A stretch of 64,000 nucleotides of DNA, from positions 372,001-436,000 of the forward strand of contig NZ_LGUR01000117.1 in the NCBI RefSeq assembly GCF_001270495.1. Direction: 5' to 3'. The DNA comes from Streptomyces viridochromogenes. Its GTDB lineage: Bacteria; Actinomycetota; Actinomycetes; Streptomycetales; Streptomycetaceae. Under the pieces are notes generated by a model. It saw nothing but the letters and a program-made list of their open reading frames with translations, ran no database searches and was not told the origin of the DNA. This document shows, piece after piece, positions 14,715-22,588 of this stretch (the first letter of the stretch is position 1; the number at the start of each line of letters is the position of its first letter). Position numbers and translations under genes: made by a program.

Positions 14715-17204
14715 ATGGACGTTTCCGCGATCCTGGACCGCTTCCAGGAGGTCAGCGACCAGCCGGACGGCGGTTACCTGGCCCTTTGTCCATCGCACGG
14801 GGACTCCCGTCCCTCGCTGCGCATCTGGTTCGGGGAGGACGGACGTGTCCGGATGACCTGCCGCGCCGGATGCGAGACGAACGACGTGATCACCGCTGCC
14901 GGCCTGCGCTGGCGAGACATGTTCAACGCGACCGGCGCGGCACGCGTCGTCAAGGCCGCGAAGCCGGTCCTGGTCGGCACGGAACAACTGGCCGCCCTGC
15001 GCGTGTATCTGGACGCTGCGGCCCAGGAGTTCAGAAACTCCCCTGCGGAGTCGTACGCGGTCCGCCGCTTCGGCATGACCCAGGACCTGGCCTCCCGCCT
15101 GGGCCTGGGGTACGACGACGGCCAGCTTCCGGGACTGATGTTCTGGGACGAGGAGGGACGGCGGCGTAACTACCGCTCCCCTGGCTTCCGGCGGCACCCG
15201 CGCCTGATTGTCCCCCTGGTCGGCTTCGACGGCACGCCCCGCGGCCTGCAGGGCCGTGACGTGTCCGGCGACTGTCCGGCGCGATGGATGTCCCTCGTCA
15301 ACCCTGACGGGATGCACTGGGGTGCCTATGGCGTCCTTCTGGCCGACCGTGAAACGGACGTCTTCATCGTCACGGAGGGCCCAGGCGATGGCCTGACCGC
15401 CGTGGCCGCCGGCTTCCACGCGGTCATCATCCGTGGCGCCTCCCTGGTGGCGAACCCCGAACTGGTGGAGGAGCTGGCCGCGGGCCTGAAGGGCAAGCGC
15501 GTCGTCCTCGCCGGAGACAACGACAAGGCCGGCAACGGCTTCACTGAGCGTCTGGCCGCCGGCCTGGCCTCCCACGGCGTCCCGACCCAGGCCCTTGCCA
15601 TCCCCAACGAGGGGGACGACCTGACCGATTGGAGGGCCCGTGACGTGAACGCCTTCCCCGATGCCCTGGAGGCTGCCGTTAACGCCCCTGCGCCCGCTCC
15701 GGCGCCCGCCCAGGACGACGACTCGCCCCTTGCCACCCAGGAGGACGTGGCCCCGACCAGGGACCAGGTGGACCTGATCACGGACCTGTACTACGACACG
15801 ATCAGGGAGTACGGCGCGTCCGACGTCCAGGGGGCGTACCTCCTGGCCCAGTTCGCTGACGGCCAGATCAAGTATGCGCCTGGCCTGGGGTTTTATACCT
15901 GGACAGGCCGTGTCTGGGAGCGGTCGGATCTGAAGGTCCGCAACATGGTCCACTTCATCGGTCGCGCGCTGATGGCCGCTGCGAAGCGGAAGACGGAGGA
16001 CAAGGCCCCCGACGCGAAGGAGGACCCCGGGGAGGGCCTGCGCAAGGCGGCCAAGGGGTTCACGACCAGGCGGAAGATTGACGACCTCCTGGCGGAACTT
16101 CAGTCGGTGCCTTCCGTTCACGTTTCGCCCACGTACTTCGACAGCCAGCCGGACCTCCTGTCCTTCCGGAACGGGACCGTGGACCTGACGACAGGGGTGA
16201 TCCGCCCCCACGACAAGGACGACTTGCTGACCTACTGCCTGGACATCAGTTACCGGCCGGAGGCCACGTGCCCTCGCTGGGAACAGTTCCTGGCGGAGAT
16301 CTTTCCCGGTATGCCGGAGATGCCGGCGTACATCCGCCGCCTGGTCGGCTACGGCGTCACGGGCCACACCGCGGAACAGTGCTTCGCTGTCCTGCACGGG
16401 CGCGGCGCGAACGGAAAGTCTGTCCTGACGGACACCCTGACGAACGTCTTCCGCTCGATCACGGCCACCACTCCGTTCAGCACCTTCGAGGAGAAGTCGT
16501 CCGGCGGCATCCCGAACGACATTGCGGCCCTGCGAGGCTCCCGCCTGGTCATGGCCAGCGAGGGCGAGTCGGGTAAGCCGATGTCCGAAGCGGTCCTGAA
16601 GCGCGTGACCGGTAAGGACGAGATCTCCGCGCGCTTCCTGCGCCAGGAGTTCTTCACCTTCAAGCCGACGTTCCTTCTGATGCTCGGGACCAACTTCAAG
16701 CCGAAGTTCCGCGGCCAGGACGAAGGCTTGTGGCGTCGCGTGAAGCTGATTCCGTTCGTTCGGTTCTTCGCGCCGGAGGAGCGGGACCACACCCTGGACC
16801 AGAAGCTGGTGGCGGAGGCCGAAGGGATCGCAGCCTGGGCCGTCCGCGGTGCGATGGAGTGGTACGCCTCCGGCCTTCAGGATCCCCAGCGCATCGTGGA
16901 CGCAACGAAGGACTACCGGCGCACGTCGGATGCCCTCGCCGGGTTCTTCCCTGGCGTCCTGGAGCGGTGCGACGAGGACACGGCCATGGCCGGCGGTGAG
17001 GCGTACCAGGCGTACAAGCACTGGTGCGAAGCGGAGGGCCTGCCCCAGCGCGAGCAGTGGACACGCCGCACGTTCATCGACGCCCTGGCCGAACGCCGCG
17101 TCCCCAACAAGCCGACCACGAAGGGCATTGCCCTGATCGGTGTCCGTCTCGCCTCCGACCACTCCGACGCCCCGGACGGTCCGGGCATCTTCGGGGACGA
17201 GTAG
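14715..17204 (+). CDS. Bifunctional primase-helicase (CHC2 zinc, Toprim, D5 helicase)
   Basis: This 829-residue replication protein combines three parts. A CHC2-like zinc site comes first (CPSHGDSRPSL at about 25-35, CRAGC at about 50). A Toprim catalytic core follows (IVTEGPGDGL near 216-225, LAGDNDKAG near 263-271). The C-terminal half is a P4/D5-type superfamily 3 helicase with Walker A GRGANGKS (about 562-569) and VMASEGESGKP as the Walker B region. It should lay primers and unwind DNA at the phage fork together with the DNA polymerase at 18,907. Start ATG 14715 follows GGGAGTCCCCGT. A proline-rich hinge (APAPAPAQ, about 326) separates primase and helicase halves. Confidence 0.9.
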   Translation: MDVSAILDRFQEVSDQPDGGYLALCPSHGDSRPSLRIWFGEDGRVRMTCRAGCETNDVITAAGLRWRDMFNATGAARVVKAAKPVLVGTEQLAALRVYLDAAAQEFRNSPAESYAVRRFGMTQDLASRLGLGYDDGQLPGLMFWDEEGRRRNYRSPGFRRHPRLIVPLVGFDGTPRGLQGRDVSGDCPARWMSLVNPDGMHWGAYGVLLADRETDVFIVTEGPGDGLTAVAAGFHAVIIRGASLVANPELVEELAAGLKGKRVVLAGDNDKAGNGFTERLAAGLASHGVPTQALAIPNEGDDLTDWRARDVNAFPDALEAAVNAPAPAPAPAQDDDSPLATQEDVAPTRDQVDLITDLYYDTIREYGASDVQGAYLLAQFADGQIKYAPGLGFYTWTGRVWERSDLKVRNMVHFIGRALMAAAKRKTEDKAPDAKEDPGEGLRKAAKGFTTRRKIDDLLAELQSVPSVHVSPTYFDSQPDLLSFRNGTVDLTTGVIRPHDKDDLLTYCLDISYRPEATCPRWEQFLAEIFPGMPEMPAYIRRLVGYGVTGHTAEQCFAVLHGRGANGKSVLTDTLTNVFRSITATTPFSTFEEKSSGGIPNDIAALRGSRLVMASEGESGKPMSEAVLKRVTGKDEISARFLRQEFFTFKPTFLLMLGTNFKPKFRGQDEGLWRRVKLIPFVRFFAPEERDHTLDQKLVAEAEGIAAWAVRGAMEWYASGLQDPQRIVDATKDYRRTSDALAGFFPGVLERCDEDTAMAGGEAYQAYKHWCEAEGLPQREQWTRRTFIDALAERRVPNKPTTKGIALIGVRLASDHSDAPDGPGIFGDE

Positions 17205-17206
17205 CC

Positions 17207-17235
17207 GGGGGACGTCCTCTCCGGACAGTCGTGAA
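17207..17235 (+). promoter_or_regulatory. Early-promoter-like conserved box, copy 7
   Basis: GGGGGACGTCCTCTCCGG (17207-17224) then ACAGTCGTGAACG, 94 nt upstream of the methyltransferase start. Between box and gene lies a shortened copy of the terminator-leader cassette (17242-17273). Confidence 0.58.
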
Positions 17236-17300
17236 CGCCCTGGGTCGGGCCCTTCGGGGTCCGGCCTTCCGGCGTGACTACGACTGATGGAGGGACACAC

Positions 17301-18011
17301 GTGCCTCAGACTCGCACGCCGCTGACGCTGGCCGATCACTTCAAGATCCTGGCCCTGATCGCAGACCTTCGCGCCACTCGAAAGCCGGTCCATCTGGACC
17401 TGTTCTGCTGCCAGGGTGGCGCATCCGCCGGCTACGACAGGGCAGGCTTCGCGGTCCTGGGCGTGGACGTGGACAACCAGCCGCGGTACCCGTTCGCCTT
17501 CGTCCAGGCGGACGCCGTGGAGTTCCTGGCCCGCTACGGCCACCTGTTCGACAGCGTCAGCGCCAGCCCTCCGTGCCAGGCGTTCACGCTGGCGCAGCGG
17601 ATCCAGGGCAACACGCATCCCGACTTCATCGTGCCGATACGCGCGCTTCTGGCGGACCTGGACCGGCCCTCCGTGATCGAGAACGTACCGGGCGCGCCCC
17701 TGGTCGATCCGGTCGTCCTCTGTGGGGCCATGTTCGGGATCCACACGTACCGGCATCGGCTGTTCGAGACAGGCGGAGGCTTCACGTTCACGGCGCCGGA
17801 GCATCCGGAGCACAAGGCCCCCACCGTGAAGATGGGCCGGAAGCTGAAGCCTGGCGACTTCTATCACGCCGTAGGCAACTTCCAGGGCGTCGACTACGTC
17901 CGCCGTGACCTGGACATGCCCTGGGCCACGCGTGAGGGCCTGCGGGAGTGCATACCGCCCGTCTACGCAATGTTCATCGGCGCCTATCTGCTGGCGCACC
18001 TTCGCCCCTAG
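17301..18011 (+). CDS. DNA C5-cytosine methyltransferase
   Basis: The compact 236-residue enzyme should transfer a methyl group from S-adenosylmethionine to C5 of cytosine. Visible motifs: I (LDLFCCQGGASAGYDRAGF, about 31-49), IV with catalytic cysteine (ASPPCQAFT, about 87-95), VI (VIENVPGA, about 124-131), VIII (YRHRLFE, about 158) and a motif X variant near ECIPPVYAMFIG. It is short because the target-recognition region is only about 40 residues. GTG 17301 is preferred to the upstream GTG 17274 because GGAGGGA sits 5 nt before it. Probable role: protect phage DNA from host restriction. The target sequence is unknown. Confidence 0.87.
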   Translation: MPQTRTPLTLADHFKILALIADLRATRKPVHLDLFCCQGGASAGYDRAGFAVLGVDVDNQPRYPFAFVQADAVEFLARYGHLFDSVSASPPCQAFTLAQRIQGNTHPDFIVPIRALLADLDRPSVIENVPGAPLVDPVVLCGAMFGIHTYRHRLFETGGGFTFTAPEHPEHKAPTVKMGRKLKPGDFYHAVGNFQGVDYVRRDLDMPWATREGLRECIPPVYAMFIGAYLLAHLRP

Positions 18012-18042
18012 GCGACCGACTCACTAGCCCCTCCCTGGCAGG

Positions 18043-18117
18043 ACAAGGCCGGACCTCCACCGCGGGGGTCCGGCTTTCCCCCTGTCCGCATCGTCAACGG
18101 AGAGGGGACGACATGCG
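18043..18117 (+). repeat. 75-bp perfect direct repeat, left copy (terminator + leader + start)
   Basis: Identical base for base to 18837-18911. It holds GCCGGACC...GGTCCGGC, an 8-bp terminator-like stem followed by TTTCCCCC, a short leader, the ribosome-binding site GGAGAGGGG and the first codons ATGCG of the adenine methyltransferase. The pair sits about 794 nt apart and would support homologous deletion of the gene between them. Confidence 0.93.
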
Positions 18118-18835
18118 TTACGTCGGAGGTAAGAGCCGCCTTGCGAGGGCCATATCGGAGGCCATCCAGGCCCGCCGCCAGGGCCGGAGCAAGTACGTGG
18201 AGCCGTTCCTGGGAGGAGGCGCGACGTTCGCGCGCATGGCCCCGCTGTTCGATCACGCCAGCGCGGGTGACGTCGTGCCGGACCTGGTCCTGATGTGGCA
18301 GGCGGCGAAGAATGGTTGGCAGCCCCCGACGGACGTAGATGACGCGCTGTACGAGGCGCTGAAGACCGCCGGTCCGTCGCCTGTTCGTGGGTTCGTCGGG
18401 TTCGGCTGTTCGTTCGGCGGTAAGTGGTTCGGAGGCCGCGCGAAGGGCGGATTCAACGCTGACGGCACGCCGCGGAACCATGCGGCGGAGTCGGCCCGTG
18501 CGGTACTGCGCCTGGCGCCCAGGATGGCAGGCGCGGACGTCCGCCAGTGCGGGTACCAGGACTGGCGCCCGGATGCGGATACGGTCGTCTACTGCGATCC
18601 GCCGTACGCCGGCACACAGTCCTACGGCGCGGCCGGCGCGTTCGATAGCGCGCTGTTCTGGAAGACCGCTGAGTCCTGGGTGGCAGACGGCGCGCTGGTC
18701 CTGGTGTCGGAGTACGAGGCGCCGGCCGGCTGGGTCCCCGCACTGGTGACGGAGCACCGCCAGTCACTACAGCACGGCAAGGGCGGAAGGCCCAAGACCG
18801 TCGAGACCCTGTGGGTTCACGAGACCCAGCACTGA
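18113..18835 (+). CDS. Dam-type DNA N6-adenine methyltransferase
   Basis: The 240-residue protein matches D12-class adenine methyltransferases. It has YVGGKSRLA (about 3-11, AdoMet region), VEPFLGGGATFARM (motif I, about 30-43), GDVVPDLVLMW and the catalytic DPPYAGT (about 162-168). It should methylate adenine in a short site, probably to evade host restriction or mark phage DNA, alongside the cytosine enzyme upstream. ATG 18113 lies at the end of the 75-bp repeat with GAGAGGGG upstream; longer in-frame extensions would run through the terminator stem and are rejected. The target site is unknown. Confidence 0.87.
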   Translation: MRYVGGKSRLARAISEAIQARRQGRSKYVEPFLGGGATFARMAPLFDHASAGDVVPDLVLMWQAAKNGWQPPTDVDDALYEALKTAGPSPVRGFVGFGCSFGGKWFGGRAKGGFNADGTPRNHAAESARAVLRLAPRMAGADVRQCGYQDWRPDADTVVYCDPPYAGTQSYGAAGAFDSALFWKTAESWVADGALVLVSEYEAPAGWVPALVTEHRQSLQHGKGGRPKTVETLWVHETQH

Positions 18836-18836
18836 C

Positions 18837-18911
18837 ACAAGGCCGGACCTCCACCGCGGGGGTCCGGCTTTCCCCCTGTCCGCATCGTCAACGGAGAGGG
18901 GACGACATGCG
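18837..18911 (+). repeat. 75-bp perfect direct repeat, right copy
   Basis: Exact second copy of 18043-18117, placed between the adenine methyltransferase stop and the DNA polymerase start. It provides the polymerase gene with its ribosome-binding site and ATG. Perfect identity, including non-coding bases, indicates a recent duplication or gene-conversion between the copies. Confidence 0.93.
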
Positions 18912-20763
18912 CCACTTCAGCGGCACCCTGAACGGCCTGGGCTGGGACGGATACGTCGTGGAGCGCCCGGAAGACCTGGAGCCATTCCGCGACTGGATCC
19001 GCCGCCAGGCCGAATCCCGCACGCCGGTCGCTGTCGACACGGAGACGTGCGGCCTGAAGATCTACGCCTGGGGCCCTGGCTTCCTGCGCCTGGCCCAGTT
19101 CGGCAACGAGACGGAAGCGTGGGCGCTCCCGATCGAGCATGGCGCTGTGTACGCGGAGGCCGCCGTCTGGGCCCTCCGCATCCTGCCGGACATCACGGGT
19201 CACAACTGGGCCGGCTTCGATGCCCTGGTCTGTGACGAACACCTGGGCGTCCCCCTGGAAGAGACCTGCGCGAAGGCCACGGATACCAAGATCCTGGCGA
19301 AGCTGATCGACCCCCGCGCGGAGATGGAGGGCGGCATAGGCCAGAGCCTGAAGCCGCTGTCCGCGCACTACATCGACGCGTCCGCGCCGGACACCCAGGA
19401 CGGCCTCAAATCCGTCTTCAAGGACCTGAAGCTGAAGATCGCTGAAGGCTTCGCGAAGATCCCGCTGTCGCATCCCACCTACCTCGAGTACGGCCTCTTG
19501 GACGTGATCCTGACGTCCCGGCTCCGCCCTCGCCTGGAGCGGACGCTGGCCAAGCTGGGCGTCCCGCAGCGGCTGTCCGTTTACGAACACCGCGTGGCCC
19601 GCATCTGCGCCCAGATGGTCCGCGCCGGCATGGTCCTGGACGAGGAGTACACGACCGGCCTCCAGGCCGATCTGTCCTACGACGCGGACCAGTTCGCGGA
19701 GATCGCCCTTCGCTACGGCGTGGAGTCCGTGAACTCTGGCCGCCAGGTCTCCGCCGCGCTCCTGGACATGGGCGAGTCGCTGACGGAGAAGACAGCGTCC
19801 GGCGCCTGGAAGGTGGACAAGGCCGTCCTGATGGCGATCGCGGACCTGGATCGAGACTGGAAGGCCATCGGTTCACGGCCCCCGAACGCCCTCGCTGACG
19901 CTGTCCTTCGCAGCAAGCGGGCCGGTAAGTGGCGGAGCGCGTACGCGGACAACTTCCTGGAGAACGTGGACGCCAGGGGCCGGATCCACCCCAACATCCA
20001 ATCCATGCAAGCGCGGACCTTCCGCATGTCGGTGACCCAGCCGGCGGTCCAGACGCTTCCGTCCTCGGACAAGATGATCCGCCGTGCGCTCCTCGCCGAC
20101 GAGGGTCACGTCATGATCAGCACCGACTTCCAGGCCGTGGAACTTCGCGTCCTGGCCGCGCTGGCTGACGTGAAGCGCATGAAGCTGGCGATCGCCAACG
20201 GGGAGGATCTGCACTCGTTCACGGCCCGCCTGGTGTTCGGCGAGGGGTTCACGGACAAGGACCGGAAGGTCTCCAAGGGAATCGCGTTCGGCAAGGTCTA
20301 CGGGGGTGGAGCCACGACTGTGGCCCGCCAGACTGGCGCCCCGATCGACGCTGTTCAGCGCGCCATGGCGAAGTACGACCAGGTCTACCCGGAGGTGGGC
20401 CGCGCGGCGAAGGACTGGCGCATAGAGGCGTTCAACAACCGCATGGTTGCCGTCTCGATCACGGGTCACCGTCTCCCGCTGGACCGCGACCGCACGTACG
20501 CCGTGACGAACTATCTGGTCCAGTCCACGGCCCGTGACTGCCTGGGTCAGGCCCTGATCCACATGGACGAACGCGGCCTGGTCCCGTTCCTGCGCCTCCC
20601 GATCCATGACGAGGTCCTGGCTTCGGCCCCGAAGGAGGACGCGAAGGACATCGCGCGGGCCATCTCGGAGTGCATGACGTTCGACCTGTTGGGCGTCCCG
20701 ATCGCCGCTGATGCCGAAATCGGCAAGCGGTCCTGGGGTTCGCTCTACGGCGCCGACTTCTGA
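18907..20763 (+). CDS. Family A DNA polymerase with 3'-5' exonuclease
   Basis: The 618-residue replicative polymerase is T7/Pol I-like. Its exonuclease motifs are VDTETCG (about 43), HNWAGFD (about 99) and YGLLDVILTSR (about 195). Polymerase motif A is DFQAVELRVLAAL (about 407), the O-helix/motif B is RKVSKGIAFGKVYGGG (about 453-468) and motif C is IHDEV (about 566). The usual DYSQIELR of motif A is changed to DFQAVELR, so the Gln-Ile pair is absent, and motif C has Ile in place of Val. There is no 5'-nuclease domain. ATG 18907 lies within the 75-bp repeat. It works with the primase-helicase upstream. Confidence 0.92.
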   Translation: MRHFSGTLNGLGWDGYVVERPEDLEPFRDWIRRQAESRTPVAVDTETCGLKIYAWGPGFLRLAQFGNETEAWALPIEHGAVYAEAAVWALRILPDITGHNWAGFDALVCDEHLGVPLEETCAKATDTKILAKLIDPRAEMEGGIGQSLKPLSAHYIDASAPDTQDGLKSVFKDLKLKIAEGFAKIPLSHPTYLEYGLLDVILTSRLRPRLERTLAKLGVPQRLSVYEHRVARICAQMVRAGMVLDEEYTTGLQADLSYDADQFAEIALRYGVESVNSGRQVSAALLDMGESLTEKTASGAWKVDKAVLMAIADLDRDWKAIGSRPPNALADAVLRSKRAGKWRSAYADNFLENVDARGRIHPNIQSMQARTFRMSVTQPAVQTLPSSDKMIRRALLADEGHVMISTDFQAVELRVLAALADVKRMKLAIANGEDLHSFTARLVFGEGFTDKDRKVSKGIAFGKVYGGGATTVARQTGAPIDAVQRAMAKYDQVYPEVGRAAKDWRIEAFNNRMVAVSITGHRLPLDRDRTYAVTNYLVQSTARDCLGQALIHMDERGLVPFLRLPIHDEVLASAPKEDAKDIARAISECMTFDLLGVPIAADAEIGKRSWGSLYGADF

Positions 20764-20785
20764 CCGGTCCCGATCGACTGTGAAC

Positions 20786-20826
20786 GGCCCTGTACGTATG
20801 ACACCCGTCACGCGTTCAGGGCCTTC
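20786..20826 (+). terminator. Terminator after the DNA polymerase gene
   Basis: GGCCCTG (20786-20792) and CAGGGCC (20817-20823) enclose a loop that itself can pair through TGAC-ACCC-GTCA, followed by TTC. It separates the replication operon from the regulatory region of the sigma-like gene. Confidence 0.75.
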
Positions 20827-20845
20827 ACCGATTCGTTACACATGC

Positions 20846-20861
20846 CGACTCAAGTGAGTCG
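20846..20861. promoter_or_regulatory. Third, imperfect copy of the palindromic operator
   Basis: CGACTCAAGTGAGTCG differs by one central base from the perfect palindrome in the two promoters at 21,003 and 23,017. The TGC flank is shared with the 21,003 copy. No convincing -35/-10 pair surrounds it. It lies 157 bp upstream of the second site, a distance suitable for looping by a repressor. Confidence 0.65.
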
Positions 20862-20894
20862 CCTGGAAGGCGATCGTCCATAACAACGCGGTCT

Positions 20895-20921
20895 ACCTGG
20901 GACAACGTCTCCTACCCAGGT
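20895..20921. repeat. Inverted repeat in the regulatory spacer
   Basis: ACCTGGG and CCCAGGT flank a 13-nt loop. It lies between the first and second operator. It is not followed by T residues. It may be another protein-binding site; no function is assigned. The 415-nt spacer 20764-21178 holds only these signals and no credible gene. Confidence 0.45.
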
Positions 20922-20996
20922 CTGATCTGTGGTTTCGCGTCGATCGCTACTGGTCAGTAGGCGTCATCCGGCTGGCAACCTTGGACATCCAACCGC

Positions 20997-21026
20997 TTGT
21001 GCCGACTCAATTGAGTCGCTTACTTT
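20997..21026 (+). promoter_or_regulatory. Sigma70-like promoter with palindromic operator in the spacer
   Basis: -35 TTGTGC (20997-21002), 18-nt spacer beginning with the perfect 16-bp palindrome CGACTCAATTGAGTCG (21003-21018), and -10 TACTTT (21021-21026). A dimeric repressor on the palindrome would block RNA polymerase directly. The predicted transcript starts near 21,033, giving a leader of about 146 nt before the sigma-like gene. The arrangement is identical to the promoter at 23,011. Confidence 0.78.
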
Positions 21027-21106
21027 CACATTGCGCTCACAACTCGCGGACCGATCAGCCGCGAACGGAGGGGCGCGTTCCCCACCACACCCATGTCCCT
21101 GGTTCC

Positions 21107-21162
21107 CCATGCCCTGGCCCAGCCATGCCCTGGCCCAGCCATGCCCGGATCCGGGGGCCCCC
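21107..21162 (+). repeat. Tandem 16-bp repeats and palindromes in the sigma-gene leader
   Basis: CCATGCCCTGGCCCAG occurs twice in tandem (21107-21122, 21123-21138) and begins a third time. CCCGGATCCGGG and GGGGGCCCCC follow immediately, just before the ribosome-binding site AGAGAGGG. The leader can form alternative hairpins that would hide or expose this site. Confidence 0.65.
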
Positions 21163-21178
21163 AGAGAGGGCCACCACC

Positions 21179-22495
21179 GTGAACGTCACCACTCGCACCC
21201 AGGTCATCGGCTCCGTCATCAGCGAGGAGGTTACGGACGAGACGCTGGCCGCAGCGCAGGCCGGCAACCGCGACGCTGGCGCATCGATCCTGGCGGACCT
21301 GGAATCCCGCTTCGCCGCCCTGGCCCGTCGGACCGCTGCCCGCACGGAGGGCGACGCCAGTGAGGGCCTGCGCTCCGCCTACGTGGAGGATCTGACCCAG
21401 GAGGCCGCCCTGATCGCCTGGGAGTGCCTGGTCGGGTACGAGGGCGACAGCGTTGACGGCTTCCGCGCCTACGCCTTCCGCTACGTGGAGCGTGAACTTC
21501 CGGCCCGCGCTCGCGACATGATGAACGGCACGGACGACGACTCTGACGGTAAGAAGCTGTTCGCGCAGATGGTGAAGCACTTCCGCGCTGCCGACGTGAA
21601 CCACCAGATGATCGAAGCCGACTACGTGAACCTTGCTGAGTCCGCGGTCCAGGACAAGGGCCTGGTCGCCACGCTGAACGGTGGCGCCTACAAGTCCCGC
21701 GTCCGCATGTCGCCGGAGGCCGCCTACGCCGCGCGCCTGGCGTACCAGGGTGCCATCTCGATCTACGTCCCGACCGCTGGCGAGGACGCCGACACCACCA
21801 TTGCGGACACCCTGGCCGACCCCACGGCCGTTAACGACCTGGACGTGGTCCTGGGCGGCTACCGGCCGATCCAGTGGGTTCTCCCCGCCCTGGTCCTGGA
21901 GGACAACCTGGCGACGCCGAAAGACGACGTCCAGCGCGGCCTGGTCCTCCTGGCGCTGGATCGTTTCCGCGCTGGCACGGTGACGGAGACGGACCTGGAG
22001 CTGATGGAGGGCCTTACCTGCCGCAGCGAAGCCGTTGGTACGGCCGTGGACATGCTGCGCTCCCTGCACACCCAGCGCGAGGAGGGGCCGGACGCGTCCA
22101 CCGCTGAGTCCCAGACGAACGCTGCCCTGGGCCGTGGCTCGATCGCCCTGACCGCCCAGCGGGCCATCCTGGAAAAGGCCACGGACGACGCCGTGAAGCG
22201 GGCCCTGGTGCGTCGCGTGCTCGGCATGCTGTCCCCGCGTCAGGCGTACATCCTGGCCGCGTCGTTCGGCTTCATGGGCAAGTTCAAGGACGACGCCCAG
22301 GTGGCTCGCGAGATGGCCAAGGCGGGCATCGCCGACGTGGAGGCGGCCAGGGTGCGCAAGGACCGCGACAAGGCGCGTGCGGCGTTCACGAAGCGCTGGG
22401 CGTCCCTGGTCGCGAGGGGTGGCGAGCGCATGGCCCTGGAGCTGGCCGCTGCCATGCAGGGTGTTGACCTGACGGAGGCCCTGGACGAGGACTGA
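21179..22495 (+). CDS. Putative phage RNA polymerase sigma factor
   Basis: The 438-residue protein has two segments like sigma factors. Near residues 70-110 comes EDLTQEAALIAWECLVGYEG with FRAYAFRYVERELPARAR, resembling region 2 (DLxQEgxxgL...FstYA...). Near 345-405 comes VRRVLGMLSPRQAYILAASF with DDAQVAREM and a following Arg/Lys helix, resembling region 4. The middle is unlike housekeeping sigma factors and may be phage-specific. GTG 21179 is chosen because it follows AGAGAGGG and lies downstream of the promoter; upstream in-frame starts would precede the transcript. Likely role: direct host RNA polymerase to the GGGGACGTCC early boxes. Recognition was by eye and needs a profile search. Confidence 0.66.
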   Translation: MNVTTRTQVIGSVISEEVTDETLAAAQAGNRDAGASILADLESRFAALARRTAARTEGDASEGLRSAYVEDLTQEAALIAWECLVGYEGDSVDGFRAYAFRYVERELPARARDMMNGTDDDSDGKKLFAQMVKHFRAADVNHQMIEADYVNLAESAVQDKGLVATLNGGAYKSRVRMSPEAAYAARLAYQGAISIYVPTAGEDADTTIADTLADPTAVNDLDVVLGGYRPIQWVLPALVLEDNLATPKDDVQRGLVLLALDRFRAGTVTETDLELMEGLTCRSEAVGTAVDMLRSLHTQREEGPDASTAESQTNAALGRGSIALTAQRAILEKATDDAVKRALVRRVLGMLSPRQAYILAASFGFMGKFKDDAQVAREMAKAGIADVEAARVRKDRDKARAAFTKRWASLVARGGERMALELAAAMQGVDLTEALDED

Positions 22496-22497
22496 CA

Positions 22498-22514
22498 GGG
22501 GACGCCCTCCCCGG
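22498..22514 (+). promoter_or_regulatory. Early-promoter-like conserved box, copy 8
   Basis: GGGGACGCCCTCCCCGG directly follows the sigma-like gene, but the downstream CAGTnGTGAC element is degenerate (ACGGAACCAAGG). A hairpin lies between it and the next gene, so its activity is doubtful. Confidence 0.45.
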
Positions 22515-22522
22515 ACGGAACC

Positions 22523-22550
22523 AAGGGGCCTCACCGCTGGGGCCCCTTCC
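22523..22550 (+). terminator. Terminator-like hairpin after the sigma-like gene
   Basis: AAGGGGCC (22523-22530) and GGCCCCTT (22541-22548) form a perfect 8-bp stem with a 10-nt loop. No strong T-tract follows. Confidence 0.65.
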
Positions 22551-22588
22551 AGCCGCCTCAACAGGGGCGTTTACGAGAGGACCACCCC

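Noticed and set aside
14055-17999. 1314-codon open frame on the minus strand across the resolvase, primase and methyltransferase genes
   Set aside because: It is the antisense shadow of well-supported plus-strand genes caused by G+C-biased third positions; its product is low-complexity with no motif.
20929-21363. Additional gene upstream of the sigma-like gene
   Set aside because: The frame starts before the mapped promoter elements, runs through the operator and overlaps the sigma-like gene out of frame; the product has no features.
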